Shown: positions 34,163 through 43,422, numbered from the stretch's first letter. The stretch is 64,000 nt of DNA from Cyclobacteriaceae bacterium YHN15 (GCA_003797895.1 RKQB01000011.1:85226-149225); one strand, 5' to 3'. Numbers and translations: made by a program. Notes: generated from the sequence alone by a model not told the origin.

Positions 34163-35123
34163 AATTTTACTGGATTTAGAAAACCATATCCAAGGGTATT
34201 CTTACGGAGAATCGCCCATGGAACTTTACCAACCCATTTCCTACCTGATGAGTTTAGGGGGAAAAAGGATACGCCCTTTGCTTACCTTAATGGCTTATTC
34301 TCTGTATAATGACGATTATGTACAGATTCTGACGCCGGCGATGGCCGTGGAAGTGTTTCATAATTTCACCCTGATGCACGACGATATCATGGATGATGCC
34401 CCTTTGAGAAGGGGGAATGCTACGGTTCATGAAAAATGGAATGCAAATACGGCCATTTTATCGGGTGATGTGATGTTGGTCAAAGCCTATGATATGCTGT
34501 TGGAGATCAACCCCAGCAAACTTCCTGAATGCCTCCGGCTTTTTAACAAAACTGCGGCAGAGGTATGTGAAGGCCAACAGCATGACATGAATTTTGAAAC
34601 CCAAGATACCGTCTCAGAAGATGCCTATATTGACATGATCCGGCAAAAGACGGCTGTACTTCTTGGATTTGCGCTACAATTTGGGGCTATTTTGGCCGAT
34701 GCACCTGAGACTGAGATACAAAACCTGTATGATTTTGGAGTTAACATAGGCATAGGCTTTCAGTTGAAGGATGATTTATTGGATGTTTATGCCGATAAAT
34801 CAAAATTTGGTAAACAGGTAGGCGGGGATATCATTTCCAACAAAAAAACCTTCTTACTTCTAAAAGCCAAAGAATTGGCTAAGGGAAAGGATAAGACTGA
34901 ATTGGAAAAATGGATTGCAGCGAAAGAATTTGACAAAGAAGAGAAAGTCAATGCAGTTACTGCCATCTATGACGGGATAGGGATCAAAGAACTGACAGAA
35001 GCCAAAATGCAGGAGTATTTTGATAAGGGTTTTGCCCAGTATGCAACATTGAAGGTTCCAAACCATGACACCTATCAAGCCTTATTAAAATTGACCCAAA
35101 ACTTGGTCAATAGAGAAAAATAA
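34134..35123 (+). CDS. polyprenyl diphosphate synthase
   Basis: A 329-residue trans-isoprenyl diphosphate synthase, start at ATG 34134 (MSQNKKDVNKI) overlapping rnr by 29 bases. The first aspartate-rich motif is HDDIMDDAPLRRG (DDxxD with the following Arg-Arg pair). The second is LKDDLLDVYAD, and GGKRIRPLL supplies the isopentenyl-diphosphate binding site. It condenses isopentenyl diphosphate onto allylic substrates for quinone side chains or related lipids. The residues before the first motif (NFTLMHDD) do not let me fix chain length. It is followed after 9 bases by the rhomboid gene. Confidence 0.92.
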   Translation: MSQNKKDVNKILLDLENHIQGYSYGESPMELYQPISYLMSLGGKRIRPLLTLMAYSLYNDDYVQILTPAMAVEVFHNFTLMHDDIMDDAPLRRGNATVHEKWNANTAILSGDVMLVKAYDMLLEINPSKLPECLRLFNKTAAEVCEGQQHDMNFETQDTVSEDAYIDMIRQKTAVLLGFALQFGAILADAPETEIQNLYDFGVNIGIGFQLKDDLLDVYADKSKFGKQVGGDIISNKKTFLLLKAKELAKGKDKTELEKWIAAKEFDKEEKVNAVTAIYDGIGIKELTEAKMQEYFDKGFAQYATLKVPNHDTYQALLKLTQNLVNREK

Positions 35124-35132
35124 AACTTTTAA

Positions 35133-35762
35133 ATGGATTTAACAGCCACTATTATATTAATAGGTATTACCGTATTGACCTCTTACCAGGCCTGGAAAAA
35201 ACCTGATCTATTGGAAAGGTGGATGTTTACCCCCTACCTGATCCAATCAAAAGGTCAATGGGACAGGTTTGTCCTGTCCGGATTTATTCACAAAGACAAC
35301 ATCCATCTCCTTTTCAACATGTTTACCTTTTTCTTTTTTGGTAGGGTAGTTGAAATGTTTCTAACATACAGGTTAGGCACAGGTCTTGGATTGGTTGTTT
35401 ATGTAGTCTTTTATTTTGGAGCCATAATAGTGGCCGATATTCCAACCTATCTTAAGCACAAAGCAAATTACCGATACCGGGCTTTGGGTGCATCCGGAGG
35501 CGTAGCCGCCACGGTTTTTGGAAGTATTGTAATTATGCCCTTGTCCGATATTTGTCTCTTCGGAATCATATGTCTTCCGGGGTTTGTTTTGGGTCTACTA
35601 TTTTTGATTTATACCTACGTACAGTCCAAAAAAGGAGATGACGGAATCAACCATAGCGCTCATTTATATGGGGCAATTTTCGGCATTGTGTTTGTCCTGA
35701 TTATCTCTCCGCAAAGCGGGTTGAACTTTATTGAACAAATAAAAAGTTTTAGGCCATTCTAA
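35133..35762 (+). CDS. rhomboid-family intramembrane serine protease
   Basis: A 209-residue polytopic membrane protein with six predicted helices and the rhomboid signatures. These are FIHKDNIHLLFNM in the second helix (His and Asn of the oxyanion region), the catalytic Ser121 in LGASGGVAA and the catalytic His177 in HSAHLYGAIFG. The minimal six-helix form without extra domains is the common bacterial type. It would cleave membrane-embedded substrates, which cannot be predicted. It is the last gene of the rnr, polyprenyl synthase, rhomboid run (9-base gap upstream). Confidence 0.9.
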   Translation: MDLTATIILIGITVLTSYQAWKKPDLLERWMFTPYLIQSKGQWDRFVLSGFIHKDNIHLLFNMFTFFFFGRVVEMFLTYRLGTGLGLVVYVVFYFGAIIVADIPTYLKHKANYRYRALGASGGVAATVFGSIVIMPLSDICLFGIICLPGFVLGLLFLIYTYVQSKKGDDGINHSAHLYGAIFGIVFVLIISPQSGLNFIEQIKSFRPF

Positions 35763-35834
35763 TTATTTCCTATAAAATCGAGGAACTGAGATTTCAGTCT
35801 TAAAAATTTCAGCTCAACAATAACTAGATATTAA

Positions 35835-35903
35835 GATATTGGATATTAATAGATATTTGATTTGTGTAGTTTTTAACCAAAATATCCATAAATATCCAAT
35901 ATC
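35835..35903. repeat. inverted repeat built from GATATTGG units, possible bidirectional terminator
   Basis: GATATTGGATATT at 35835-35847 is matched by its exact reverse complement AATATCCAATATC at 35891-35903, with AT-rich spacing between. It lies between the convergent rhomboid and HPF genes, where it could act as a transcript end. No T tract follows directly, so the terminator role is a guess. Confidence 0.6.
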
Positions 35904-35965
35904 TATAAATATCCTATACTTGAAATAGGCATTAAAATTTGATTTAGGGATCAACCCTAAAATCC

Positions 35966-36277
35966 CTACTTATCCTTTTGTAATTGACGAATATTTTTAT
36001 CCGTAACGCTTCTCAGCATGGTATTCCATCTGTCCTTGCCCCTTTCTTCGGAATAAACATCGGGACCTGGAATGCCAACTCTCATTCCAAGAATTCTTTC
36101 TGCTGTTTTCCCTTTACCGGAAACATTAAAATATAAATCAACTGCATTGATATTTTCCGTAAACCGGGAAATTTTATCTATGGCTTTTCGAATCTGCAAC
36201 TGTAATCCCTCAGGAAGGTCCACCTGTGGGGCTTGAACATCAATTTTTATTCCTTTGTAATTCTCGGTGTAATTCAT
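35966..36277 (-). CDS. HPF/RaiA-type ribosome-associated protein
   Basis: A 103-residue protein with the beta-alpha-beta3-alpha fold pattern of the short hibernation-promoting factor/YfiA family. An N-terminal strand (GIKIDVQAPQV) and a helix (EGLQLQIRKAIDKISRF) are followed by strands (AVDLYFNVSGKGKTAERILGMRVGIPG) and a C-terminal helix (RWNTMLRSVTDKNIRQL). Such proteins bind the 30S subunit at the A/P sites in stationary phase. The usual basic residues are fewer than in E. coli HPF, so this could be a divergent relative. The gene stands alone, convergent with the rhomboid gene. Confidence 0.8.
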   Translation of the reverse strand: MNYTENYKGIKIDVQAPQVDLPEGLQLQIRKAIDKISRFTENINAVDLYFNVSGKGKTAERILGMRVGIPGPDVYSEERGKDRWNTMLRSVTDKNIRQLQKDK

Positions 36278-36486
36278 AGTAATATCCTGGATTTCTAGCT
36301 AATTTGATAAGATAAATATTTTTAATTATTGGTGGCTAAATTTCCTTTCTAAAACATTCTAAACCTAATCAAAAAATGATTTTTTTTGCATCAAGCAGTT
36401 TATTGAACGGTCAAAAAATCAGTTTTTATCTTATTGCCATTCAAATTCTAAAATGCAGAAACAATTTTGTCCATTTCTCCCGCTGG

Positions 36487-36616
36487 TTGGGATTTGAAAT
36501 CCCAAATCTGAAAAGTTCAACCCCCGAGAATTGGGGGGTCGAACTATTAATAACCCCGGGGATTGTCACCCGAGGATAAAAAACGATGGATGTCAGGTCA
36601 ACCCTGAAAGGGTTGA
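36487..36616. repeat. intergenic hairpin cluster related to the 40-kb repeat blocks
   Basis: Four hairpins lie in the 456-base gene-free gap between the HPF and TetR genes: GGGATTTGAAATCCC, CCCCCGAGAATTGGGGG, a CCCCGGGGATTGTCACCCGAGG-type imperfect stem, and CAACCCTGAAAGGGTTG. The second is preceded by CTGAAAAGTTCAACCCC, also found at 40240 before the first hairpin of the larger repeat block, so these belong to one family. No coding potential is apparent. Confidence 0.65.
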
Positions 36617-36733
36617 ATATATTTTTAAGAACAAATTTCATCTCAACATATAACAGAACATCGCCTTTACTTCCTTGGACATGGGTTGCAATCCATTCAC
36701 CCAAGTTCAATTTTTTTGAAGAAATTTTACTTA

Positions 36734-37375
36734 CTATTTAAGAACTTCCTGGAATTCTTTTAGACCTTTTTCGGTCAGGTATGGGAAAAAGCATCCCAAA
36801 ATCCCATTTAAATAAATAGGCTTCATTTCAGCAAATGGTTTTGTATTATGGTAGATTTCAAAGCTGATTACCCAGGTTGTAAATAAATTTACATACTGAA
36901 AACTGAAAACCTCAAATTTTTCGGGTTGAAGGATTTCATTTTTTACCAATCCTGCATCAACGAGCGGTAAGATACTCAACCGAACCTGTTCGAAATTCGA
37001 TTTATAACTTTCGGTTACCCTTTCATGGATTTCTTTTTGACCGCTGTTGACAGATGATACATAAATGATAGCACTCCTATATTCATATTGTAAATCCATT
37101 ATAGCCGAACAAATTGAACCCAGCAGCCTAAAACCTTGGAGATCCTTGACTTCGAAATTTGAAAGCAGACTTTCAAACTGTTGGTCATAATCTTTTGAGA
37201 TTGCTATAAACAGATCATCTTTTGTGGGGAAATAGTTGGTGATTTTTCCCTTAGAAAGATTTAAAATGGTGGCCAGCTGGTTTAATGTCAGATTCAGACC
37301 ATTCGAATTATAAACTTTCCGGGCTTCTGTTATTATTTTTTGGCGCATCACTACACCTTTTTGATAATTTGCCAT
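36734..37375 (-). CDS. TetR-family transcriptional regulator
   Basis: A 213-residue protein with an N-terminal TetR HTH (residues ~12-55: ARKVYNSNGLNLTLNQLATILNLSKGKITNYFPTKDDLFIAI) and an all-helical ligand-binding domain. The recognition helix LSKGKITNYFPTK has the typical G-x-x-x-x-Y-F pattern. It is divergent from the sulfatase gene with 155 bases between starts, so it may control that gene and itself; this is inference from position. The ligand is unknown. Confidence 0.88.
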   Translation of the reverse strand: MANYQKGVVMRQKIITEARKVYNSNGLNLTLNQLATILNLSKGKITNYFPTKDDLFIAISKDYDQQFESLLSNFEVKDLQGFRLLGSICSAIMDLQYEYRSAIIYVSSVNSGQKEIHERVTESYKSNFEQVRLSILPLVDAGLVKNEILQPEKFEVFSFQYVNLFTTWVISFEIYHNTKPFAEMKPIYLNGILGCFFPYLTEKGLKEFQEVLK

Positions 37376-37530
37376 TGAATTAAAAACAAAATTTTTTTTT
37401 GAATTGGAATGTTTTAATTTTAGATGATTTTCAACCTTTACATGATTCCATCTCCCAAACTGAAATTTCCAGAATTTAGTGATGATTCTATAAAATTTGT
37501 GTTCGCAAATCTAACTCCATATACACTTTT

Positions 37531-39051
37531 ATGAAAAAGTTATTTGTTTTCCTTTTCCTTTTTATAGGAACGGTTTCCCTAGCCCAAAAACAAATTCAAC
37601 AAGCAAAATCCAACAAGCCAAATATCCTCCTCATTTGTACAGATGATGTCGGGATCTGGAATGTGGGTGCTTATAGTCACGGCATGATGGTTCCAACCCC
37701 AAATATTGACAGGTTAGCCAAAGAAGGGATGCTTTTTACAGACCATTATGCTGCTCCTACCTGTACGCCCGGTAGGGCCATGTTGATCACAGGTCAGTTG
37801 CCTATCAGAACAGGGCTTACTACAGTTGGAATGGCCGGTTCACCGATTGGTCTTAGCGATAAAGATCCGACATTGGCAGAAGTCCTGAAACCGCTTGGCT
37901 ACCGAACAGGCCAATTTGGGAAAAACCACTTGGGAGATAGAAATGAACATTTGCCTACAGTTCATGGCTTTGATGAATTCTATGGAAACCTATACCATCT
38001 CAATACAGAGGAGGAGCCTTTTTTAGAAGCTTGGCCAAAAGATCCCGGATTTGACCAGCGCTATAGACCTCGTGGTGTACTTGATTGCAAAGCCACTGAA
38101 GTGGATGACCCTACCATTGATGACCGATTCGGCAAAGTCGGGAAGCAGACCATCAAAGATACAGGTCCTCTGGATCCCAAAAGAATGGAAACTGTAGATG
38201 ACGAATTCAATGACCGGGCGATTGATTTTATGGAGCGGGCAGTGAAAGCCGGAGATCCATTTTTTATATGGCACAATCCAACTAGAATGCATATCTATAC
38301 CCATTTGAGACCTGCCCACCAAAATCTGGCAGCACCCTATTCCTCAGAATTTGATGTGTTTGGCAGTGGTATGATGGAATTGGATATGATGATCGGCACC
38401 CTTCTGAAAAAACTGGAAGACTTGGGAGTAGCTGACAATACGATTGTGATATTCACGGCAGATAATGGTGCGATGGTGGATTGGTATCCCGATGCAGGTA
38501 CTACACCCTACAGAGGAGAGAAAGCCACTACTTGGGAAGGTGGGGTAAGAGTTCCCATGTTGATCAGATGGCCTGCCAAGATTAAAGCTGGTTCTGTTTC
38601 AAATGGCATACAAGACCACACAGACCTGTTTACTACGCTTGCAGCGGCAGCAGGAATTGATGACGTCGCCGAAAAATTAAAAGAAAGCCATAAGGTTTAT
38701 ATAGATGGCGTCAATAATCTGGCTCATTGGACATCTTTAGCACCTTCCAAGCGGTATTTTGAGATTTATTATAATGAAAAAGAATTGGCCGCTGTCAGGA
38801 TAGGTCCCTGGAAGTCACACATGCTTCAGCGGGAAGGGTTTTTTGACTACAATAAGCCAAGTGCTCTTTTGTTCAATTTAAGATCAGATCCTTTTGAGCG
38901 GCACGACCAATGGAAATCACGTGATGTAGCCATGAAATTAGGGGTAGCGTGGGGAGGACAAGTTCAGGACATCTTAGCTGAGCATTTAAAAACCCTTGAA
39001 CAGTATCCACCGAGGCAAGAAGGAGGTACACTTCGGATGGGTGAAAATTAG
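37531..39051 (+). CDS. secreted arylsulfatase (S1 type)
   Basis: A 506-residue protein with a signal peptide (LFVFLFLFIGTVSLAQ). The alkaline-phosphatase-fold sulfatase core includes NILLICTDDVG (metal Asp pair), the formylglycine motif CTPGRAMLITG with Cys78, the GKNHLGD region with Lys and His, and FTADNGAMVDWYPD with the Asp-Asn metal ligands. Maturation of Cys78 to formylglycine needs a sulfatase-modifying enzyme encoded elsewhere. It would release sulfate from an aryl or carbohydrate ester in the periplasm; the substrate is not predictable. It is followed by an outer-membrane protein gene after 64 bases and preceded by a divergent TetR gene. Confidence 0.9.
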   Translation: MKKLFVFLFLFIGTVSLAQKQIQQAKSNKPNILLICTDDVGIWNVGAYSHGMMVPTPNIDRLAKEGMLFTDHYAAPTCTPGRAMLITGQLPIRTGLTTVGMAGSPIGLSDKDPTLAEVLKPLGYRTGQFGKNHLGDRNEHLPTVHGFDEFYGNLYHLNTEEEPFLEAWPKDPGFDQRYRPRGVLDCKATEVDDPTIDDRFGKVGKQTIKDTGPLDPKRMETVDDEFNDRAIDFMERAVKAGDPFFIWHNPTRMHIYTHLRPAHQNLAAPYSSEFDVFGSGMMELDMMIGTLLKKLEDLGVADNTIVIFTADNGAMVDWYPDAGTTPYRGEKATTWEGGVRVPMLIRWPAKIKAGSVSNGIQDHTDLFTTLAAAAGIDDVAEKLKESHKVYIDGVNNLAHWTSLAPSKRYFEIYYNEKELAAVRIGPWKSHMLQREGFFDYNKPSALLFNLRSDPFERHDQWKSRDVAMKLGVAWGGQVQDILAEHLKTLEQYPPRQEGGTLRMGEN

Positions 39052-39115
39052 AAAGGGAAATCCCTTTATTGTAAAAAAGGTTCATTTACCTTGCTTAAAG
39101 CTTTTCTAGAACTAA

Positions 39116-39883
39116 ATGAAAAAATCTTTATTCATCCTATTTCTCATTTTTACTGTAACCAAAACCTTTGCCCAAACAGAAGTCGATTCAATCAAACTTG
39201 AACAAATCCGACGCGAATCAGGGGTAGATCCAACAAGGGTTCAGACCAGATTGGGGTATTCAATCATGGTATTTGACCAGGAATCCTACCTAGCACAACT
39301 AAACAACAGGTTTTCTTTGAATTTGGGCGTAAACCGCTGGAGTATCAATATGAAATATGATGTTGTTACAAAATCACCAATAGCACCGGGTGAAGGATTT
39401 ACAACTGGATCAGGAGATATCCGGTTTACAGTCCTGAATGCTTTTTATGTGGAAGGGAAACATGCCTTGGCAGGTTCAGCAGAGTTTTCTATCCCTACAG
39501 GTAAACAGGGTTTTGGTTCACAATATTTTTCAGTTACTCCCTCAATTACTTATTCCTATACAATCCAGCCCAGTCTATTTTTTGCTGTTCAGCCCCAATA
39601 TTCATTTCAATTGTTAAAGGACCCGATTTACCCTGACTTAAAAGTGATTACAGTCCGTGCTTTCTTGGCGAAATTTACAAAGGCAGGTTACTTTTTTGTT
39701 TTTGAGCCTAGACCGGTTTTCGACTTGGTCAATGACAAATTTGACCTGATTCTTTCACCAATTATGGGAAAGGCAATTGGAGGAGGCTACAACCTTATAT
39801 TATTGACAGAAATTCCGACAACAGATTCAACCATTAAAACCCGCGGGATCTTGTATCAATTTGGTTTTAATAAAAACTTTTGA
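39116..39883 (+). CDS. predicted outer-membrane beta-barrel protein
   Basis: A 255-residue protein with a signal peptide (FILFLIFTVTKTFAQ). The mature part has alternating hydrophobic/polar strands separated by turns (SLNLGVNRWSINMKYDVVT, GDIRFTVLNAFYVEGKHALAGSAEFSIPTG, FFAVQPQYSFQL) and a C-terminal aromatic strand ending in Phe (LYQFGFNKNF), as usual for outer-membrane barrels. The family is not named. Placement behind the sulfatase suggests a linked role such as substrate passage, but only position supports that. Confidence 0.7.
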   Translation: MKKSLFILFLIFTVTKTFAQTEVDSIKLEQIRRESGVDPTRVQTRLGYSIMVFDQESYLAQLNNRFSLNLGVNRWSINMKYDVVTKSPIAPGEGFTTGSGDIRFTVLNAFYVEGKHALAGSAEFSIPTGKQGFGSQYFSVTPSITYSYTIQPSLFFAVQPQYSFQLLKDPIYPDLKVITVRAFLAKFTKAGYFFVFEPRPVFDLVNDKFDLILSPIMGKAIGGGYNLILLTEIPTTDSTIKTRGILYQFGFNKNF

Positions 39884-40133
39884 GAATAGAGTTTGCCAAC
39901 ACTGTTTCACGATCGGTAATCAGGATTCTAATAGTACTGATTAATTTTATCCTTATTTATTCCGTAGCTAAATTTTTTTTTCTGGTTGGAAGAGGGGCAT
40001 TTAGTCACCATGATGCATTCCTTTTTTACCTGATCCTTTGAATAGGGGGTAAATTATTTTTTGGATAGGTTCAGGGAATAATTGCAGCTGTCCTTTTGCT
40101 GACTACCCTTATTGAACTGATTTCCTCATTGAT

Positions 40134-40232
40134 TGAATACCCCCATCTGGGTGTAGAAATTGCGTTTGACTGGGCGGAGTTTGCAACTCCGCCCTACTAT
40201 TTTTCGGATCCCGTACAGCTGTCGGGAGCAAT
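40134..40232. repeat. three hairpins at the left edge of the repeat block
   Basis: Within a gene-free region, TACCCCCATCTGGGTGTA (near 40138), a perfect 10-bp stem GGGCGGAGTT/AACTCCGCCC with a three-base loop (40172-40194), and a TCCCG/CGGGA stem near 40209-40226 follow one another. Together with the adjacent composite blocks they make a hairpin-only tract. Confidence 0.65.
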
Positions 40233-40240
40233 TCCATTTC

Positions 40241-40484
40241 TGAAAAGTTCAACCCCTTCAGGGTTGCTGCCACCATATACCGATCATTTTTACCCCCGGT
40301 TGCACCGGGGGCTCCACCTAGGCGGACAGGTATTGAAAAGTTTGACCACTTCATGGTCAATAATGCCTGTTTCAATTTTAAATTAAAGACCCCGAACGGG
40401 GTCAAACCTCTCAATAGCCAAGGGCGGAAGCCCATGGATAAAAGATATCCGTTTAATTTCGCCCGACCCTGAAGGGGTAAAACC
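40241..40484. repeat. composite hairpin repeat, copy A
   Basis: A ~244-base unit is repeated once more at 40511-40738. In order it holds hairpins AACCCCTTCAGGGTT, CCCCCGGTTGCACCGGGGG, GACCACTTCATGGTC, GACCCCGAACGGGGTC, a CCAAGGGC/GCCCATGG pair and ACCCTGAAGGGGT, joined by conserved linkers (for example TTTAAATTAAA and GATAAAAGATATCCG). Open frames here read through the hairpins and look spurious. Copy A has an extra insertion near 40312-40330 and more stem mismatches than copy B. Confidence 0.85.
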
Positions 40485-40510
40485 TTTTTTAACCTTTAGC
40501 GAAAATTCCA

Positions 40511-40738
40511 TGGAAAGTTCAACCCCTTCAGGGTTGTTGCCAACATGACCCGATCATCCTTTCTTACCCCCGGTTGCACCGGGGGTTATTGAAAGGTTGG
40601 ACCACTTCGTGGTCATAATTGGTATTTCGATTTAAAATTAAAGACCCCGAATGGGGTCAAACTTATCAATAGCCACGGGCAACTGCCCGTGGATAAAAGA
40701 TATCCGTTTAATTTCGCCCGACCCTGAAGGGGTCGAAC
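40511..40738. repeat. composite hairpin repeat, copy B
   Basis: This is the second copy of the unit at 40241-40484. It has the same six hairpins in the same order: AACCCCTTCAGGGTT, CCCCCGGTTGCACCGGGGG, GACCACTTCGTGGTC, GACCCCGAATGGGGTC, CCACGGGC/GCCCGTGG and GACCCTGAAGGGGTC. Stems are better preserved than in copy A; for example the third and fifth hairpins are perfect here. Single-base changes are mostly in loops or are compensated. Confidence 0.85.
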
Positions 40739-40780
40739 TATTTATTAAGGAAAATTTTTAAAAGAACAAAAGACAATCAT

Positions 40781-40817
40781 AAAAAAAAACCTCAGCCCGA
40801 CAAGGACTGAGGTTTTA
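40781..40817 (-). terminator. intrinsic terminator after the metalloprotease gene
   Basis: On the minus strand AAAACCTCAG pairs with CTGAGGTTTT around an 11-base loop and is followed by a long T run. It lies 20 bases after the stop of the 861-residue protease gene. Confidence 0.88.
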
Positions 40818-40836
40818 ATCAATGTTTATTCATTTT

Positions 40837-43422
40837 TTACTTCACTTCCTTCAAGGTATTATCGATCAATAATTTCAAATGATCCTTATGGGCCTTGGAG
40901 GATAGATTTCCACCGGCATTGTTTGCTTTACCCTTGATATAATTCAGGTTATACAAAGCGGCTGATTTGGCCAGGTGGTTGTACCTGTTGCTAGTGGTGC
41001 CTGAAACCATCCCTTTGAGGGTATTCACATACTCCATTTGAAGGTTCTGTCTGAAGGAATTGACGTTGCCATTGATATCCGCATCGAAGATGGCTTTGGT
41101 CAGGTCGTTCATGTAAGTTGCCATGTTATATTCATTGCCATACAATTCCGAATCCACCATTCTCTGCAGCGTGTTTGGATGGGTCAAATGGGCCAGTACA
41201 TTTTTCTGTGAATTCAATACCTGCTGATGGATTTTAGGATCTTCGGGTCCTGAGAAAAAGTCAAAACCTCTTCTTTGCCTTGCCAGGTAATTGATCAGGT
41301 CATTAGGGATGTCATAAGCATTCGGGGCAAACATATATTTACCCAATGCATTCATTGCCCTTTTTTGATCCTTAAGACTAACGGGAGTATAAGGTTGTGT
41401 TGCGCCTTCCTGTCCTGCCATAGCCCTATCTACATACACTCCACCAATAAACCTGGACATAACGTCACCTGCAGTGCTATATTGATTCATCAATACCCTA
41501 TAAGCCTGTGTCAACTCCTGATAAGATTCACCGTCTTTGGTGTATTTCTCCTTGATCTCTTTCATCAGGTTTTTGGAAGTTTCCATCATATGGATGGAAT
41601 ATCCAATCTGATCATTTGAAAGATCGCCGATCATTACTCTTGGATCAATGGCTTTTCCCGGTGACCTCATATCATCCGCATCATTACCGAAGGTAAGTTC
41701 AGGTTGGGTGGATTTGGCCAATATAATATCCAGCTCCTTTGAACTCTTTACAGGAGTATATCCAAATTCAATTGCCCAAATATCATAAGGACCAACTGTG
41801 GTAGTAAAGTAATGGCCTTGGGTTTCCTTATTTGGAGAAAGATTTATAGCCAAATAATCCATCACAGAACCTGTTAAGGCTTTTCCCTGAATAAAGTTTT
41901 TGTCTGCCAATTGGGCGGGTGAATACAACTGAGAGGCCTTCATATTGTGGTTCAAACCCAAAGTATGTCCTACTTCATGCATCAACAATTCCGCCATGGC
42001 TTCCATTTTCATACCTTCCATTTCAAGGTCGGAAGCACCGCTTGCGCGTAAAAATGCCTGCCCAAACATCATATTGTTTTGCAAATGCGTACCCACAGTA
42101 CAGAAATGTCCATTATGCCAAGTCCCAAATTCACTTTCTGAGGTAGATTCCTCACCGAATAGCCTATTCAATACAACCCTATTGGTATGGTAAACAAACT
42201 CCAACATGATATCAGACCCTAGAATCTGCCCCGTTCTTGGATTGACAAAACTTGGGCCATAGCCTCCGAAGGGAGGATTGGGTGAACTTGTCCATCTCAG
42301 TACATTGTACCGGATATCCCCTGCATCCCAATCCGCATCATCAGGTTGGATTTTTACTTGCACCGCATTTTTAAATCCTGCTTTTTCAAAAGCCTTGTTC
42401 CATTCCAATACCGCATTCTTGATTGTTTCCCTCCACTCATGGGGAGTAGAGTTTTCTATCCACCAAACAATCGGTTCAATTGGTTCTGATAAAGTAGCAT
42501 TTGGATCTTTTTTCCTCAAATCCCATCTATGAATCAAATCCCTGTATGGTGTTGGACTGCTTGAGGTCATATCGGTGACTTTGGTCGTGAAATAACCGAC
42601 CCTTGGATCATCGAATCTTGGCTCGTATCCATTGTCAGGAAGCTCAATTAAACTGTGAAATACTTTGATGGAAACGTTCCTGCCATCGGTTACAGCGGAA
42701 GAGCCTCCATTCAAAACTGACGGATTGGAATAAACGTACTCCACCGCAAGGTCAGTGTTTTTTTCATAATTCCTGACCGCAAGGACCTTGGTTTTTTCAC
42801 TGTCAAGATTTCCTAATTTGAAGGAGGTGGGAGATTCTCCTGGATATGAAGGTCTTTTGATCTGCGAAAATGTCTCCTTTAGAAATAAATTGTCTGCTTT
42901 GATGAGAATGATGCCCTTTTCTGGATCATCAAATTCAATTTTGGCGCTTGCCATGATTCCGGGACTGATATTGGCATCAGCCGAACGGCTAAGTGGGTTT
43001 TCGGGATCAAAGTAGTAGGAGGTATTTTGACTCACGAATTCTACGCGGTTGAAATACCTTTCAATTTTGAAAATTTTATTTTCCCCATAGGAGCCGCGAA
43101 AGTTACCCGCTTCAGTCACCCCGTCTCCTACTTGCGAAAAGTACAGGTATTCATTGCCCAATTGTTCTTTGCTGATCAGCATTTTCAATTCACCACTGGT
43201 GGTGTCCTGGTAAAAAGTAAAGAGTCCTTCAAATTTCTGATGGCCTTTGACCACATCTTCCAATTTCTTCTTTTCGGGTTTCTTTTCAGGGGCTGGGGCA
43301 GCTGCAGCTGTGGTTTGGGTTTTCTTCTTCTTTTTCTGGGCAAATGCCTCTTGATTTGGCATTGAGACCACTCCCAGAAGTATTACTGCCGTGAGTAGCA
43401 AATATTTTATTGACTTTGTCAT
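40837..43422 (-). CDS. secreted zinc metalloprotease (DUF4953/DUF5117 type)
   Basis: An 861-residue exported protein with a signal peptide (LLLTAVILLGVVSMPNQEAFAQ) and a basic, Ala/Pro-rich linker (KKKKKTQTTAAAAPAPEKKPEKKK). A DUF5117-like N-terminal domain comes before the catalytic metzincin motif HEVGHTLGLNHN beginning at His482 (HExxHxxGxxH) and a downstream Met-turn candidate (SVMDYLAINLSP). Large proteins of this type are common in Bacteroidota and are annotated as zinc-dependent metalloproteases with unknown substrates. The gene stands alone with its own terminator, downstream of the BNR-repeat gene on the same strand but separated by a terminator. Confidence 0.88.
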   Translation of the reverse strand: MTKSIKYLLLTAVILLGVVSMPNQEAFAQKKKKKTQTTAAAAPAPEKKPEKKKLEDVVKGHQKFEGLFTFYQDTTSGELKMLISKEQLGNEYLYFSQVGDGVTEAGNFRGSYGENKIFKIERYFNRVEFVSQNTSYYFDPENPLSRSADANISPGIMASAKIEFDDPEKGIILIKADNLFLKETFSQIKRPSYPGESPTSFKLGNLDSEKTKVLAVRNYEKNTDLAVEYVYSNPSVLNGGSSAVTDGRNVSIKVFHSLIELPDNGYEPRFDDPRVGYFTTKVTDMTSSSPTPYRDLIHRWDLRKKDPNATLSEPIEPIVWWIENSTPHEWRETIKNAVLEWNKAFEKAGFKNAVQVKIQPDDADWDAGDIRYNVLRWTSSPNPPFGGYGPSFVNPRTGQILGSDIMLEFVYHTNRVVLNRLFGEESTSESEFGTWHNGHFCTVGTHLQNNMMFGQAFLRASGASDLEMEGMKMEAMAELLMHEVGHTLGLNHNMKASQLYSPAQLADKNFIQGKALTGSVMDYLAINLSPNKETQGHYFTTTVGPYDIWAIEFGYTPVKSSKELDIILAKSTQPELTFGNDADDMRSPGKAIDPRVMIGDLSNDQIGYSIHMMETSKNLMKEIKEKYTKDGESYQELTQAYRVLMNQYSTAGDVMSRFIGGVYVDRAMAGQEGATQPYTPVSLKDQKRAMNALGKYMFAPNAYDIPNDLINYLARQRRGFDFFSGPEDPKIHQQVLNSQKNVLAHLTHPNTLQRMVDSELYGNEYNMATYMNDLTKAIFDADINGNVNSFRQNLQMEYVNTLKGMVSGTTSNRYNHLAKSAALYNLNYIKGKANNAGGNLSSKAHKDHLKLLIDNTLKEVK

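Noticed and set aside
40096..40435. open frames of about 100 residues on both strands in the repeat block
   Set aside because: They read across hairpin stems of the composite repeats, which gives Gly/Pro/Thr-rich artefacts; no start signal or family resemblance.
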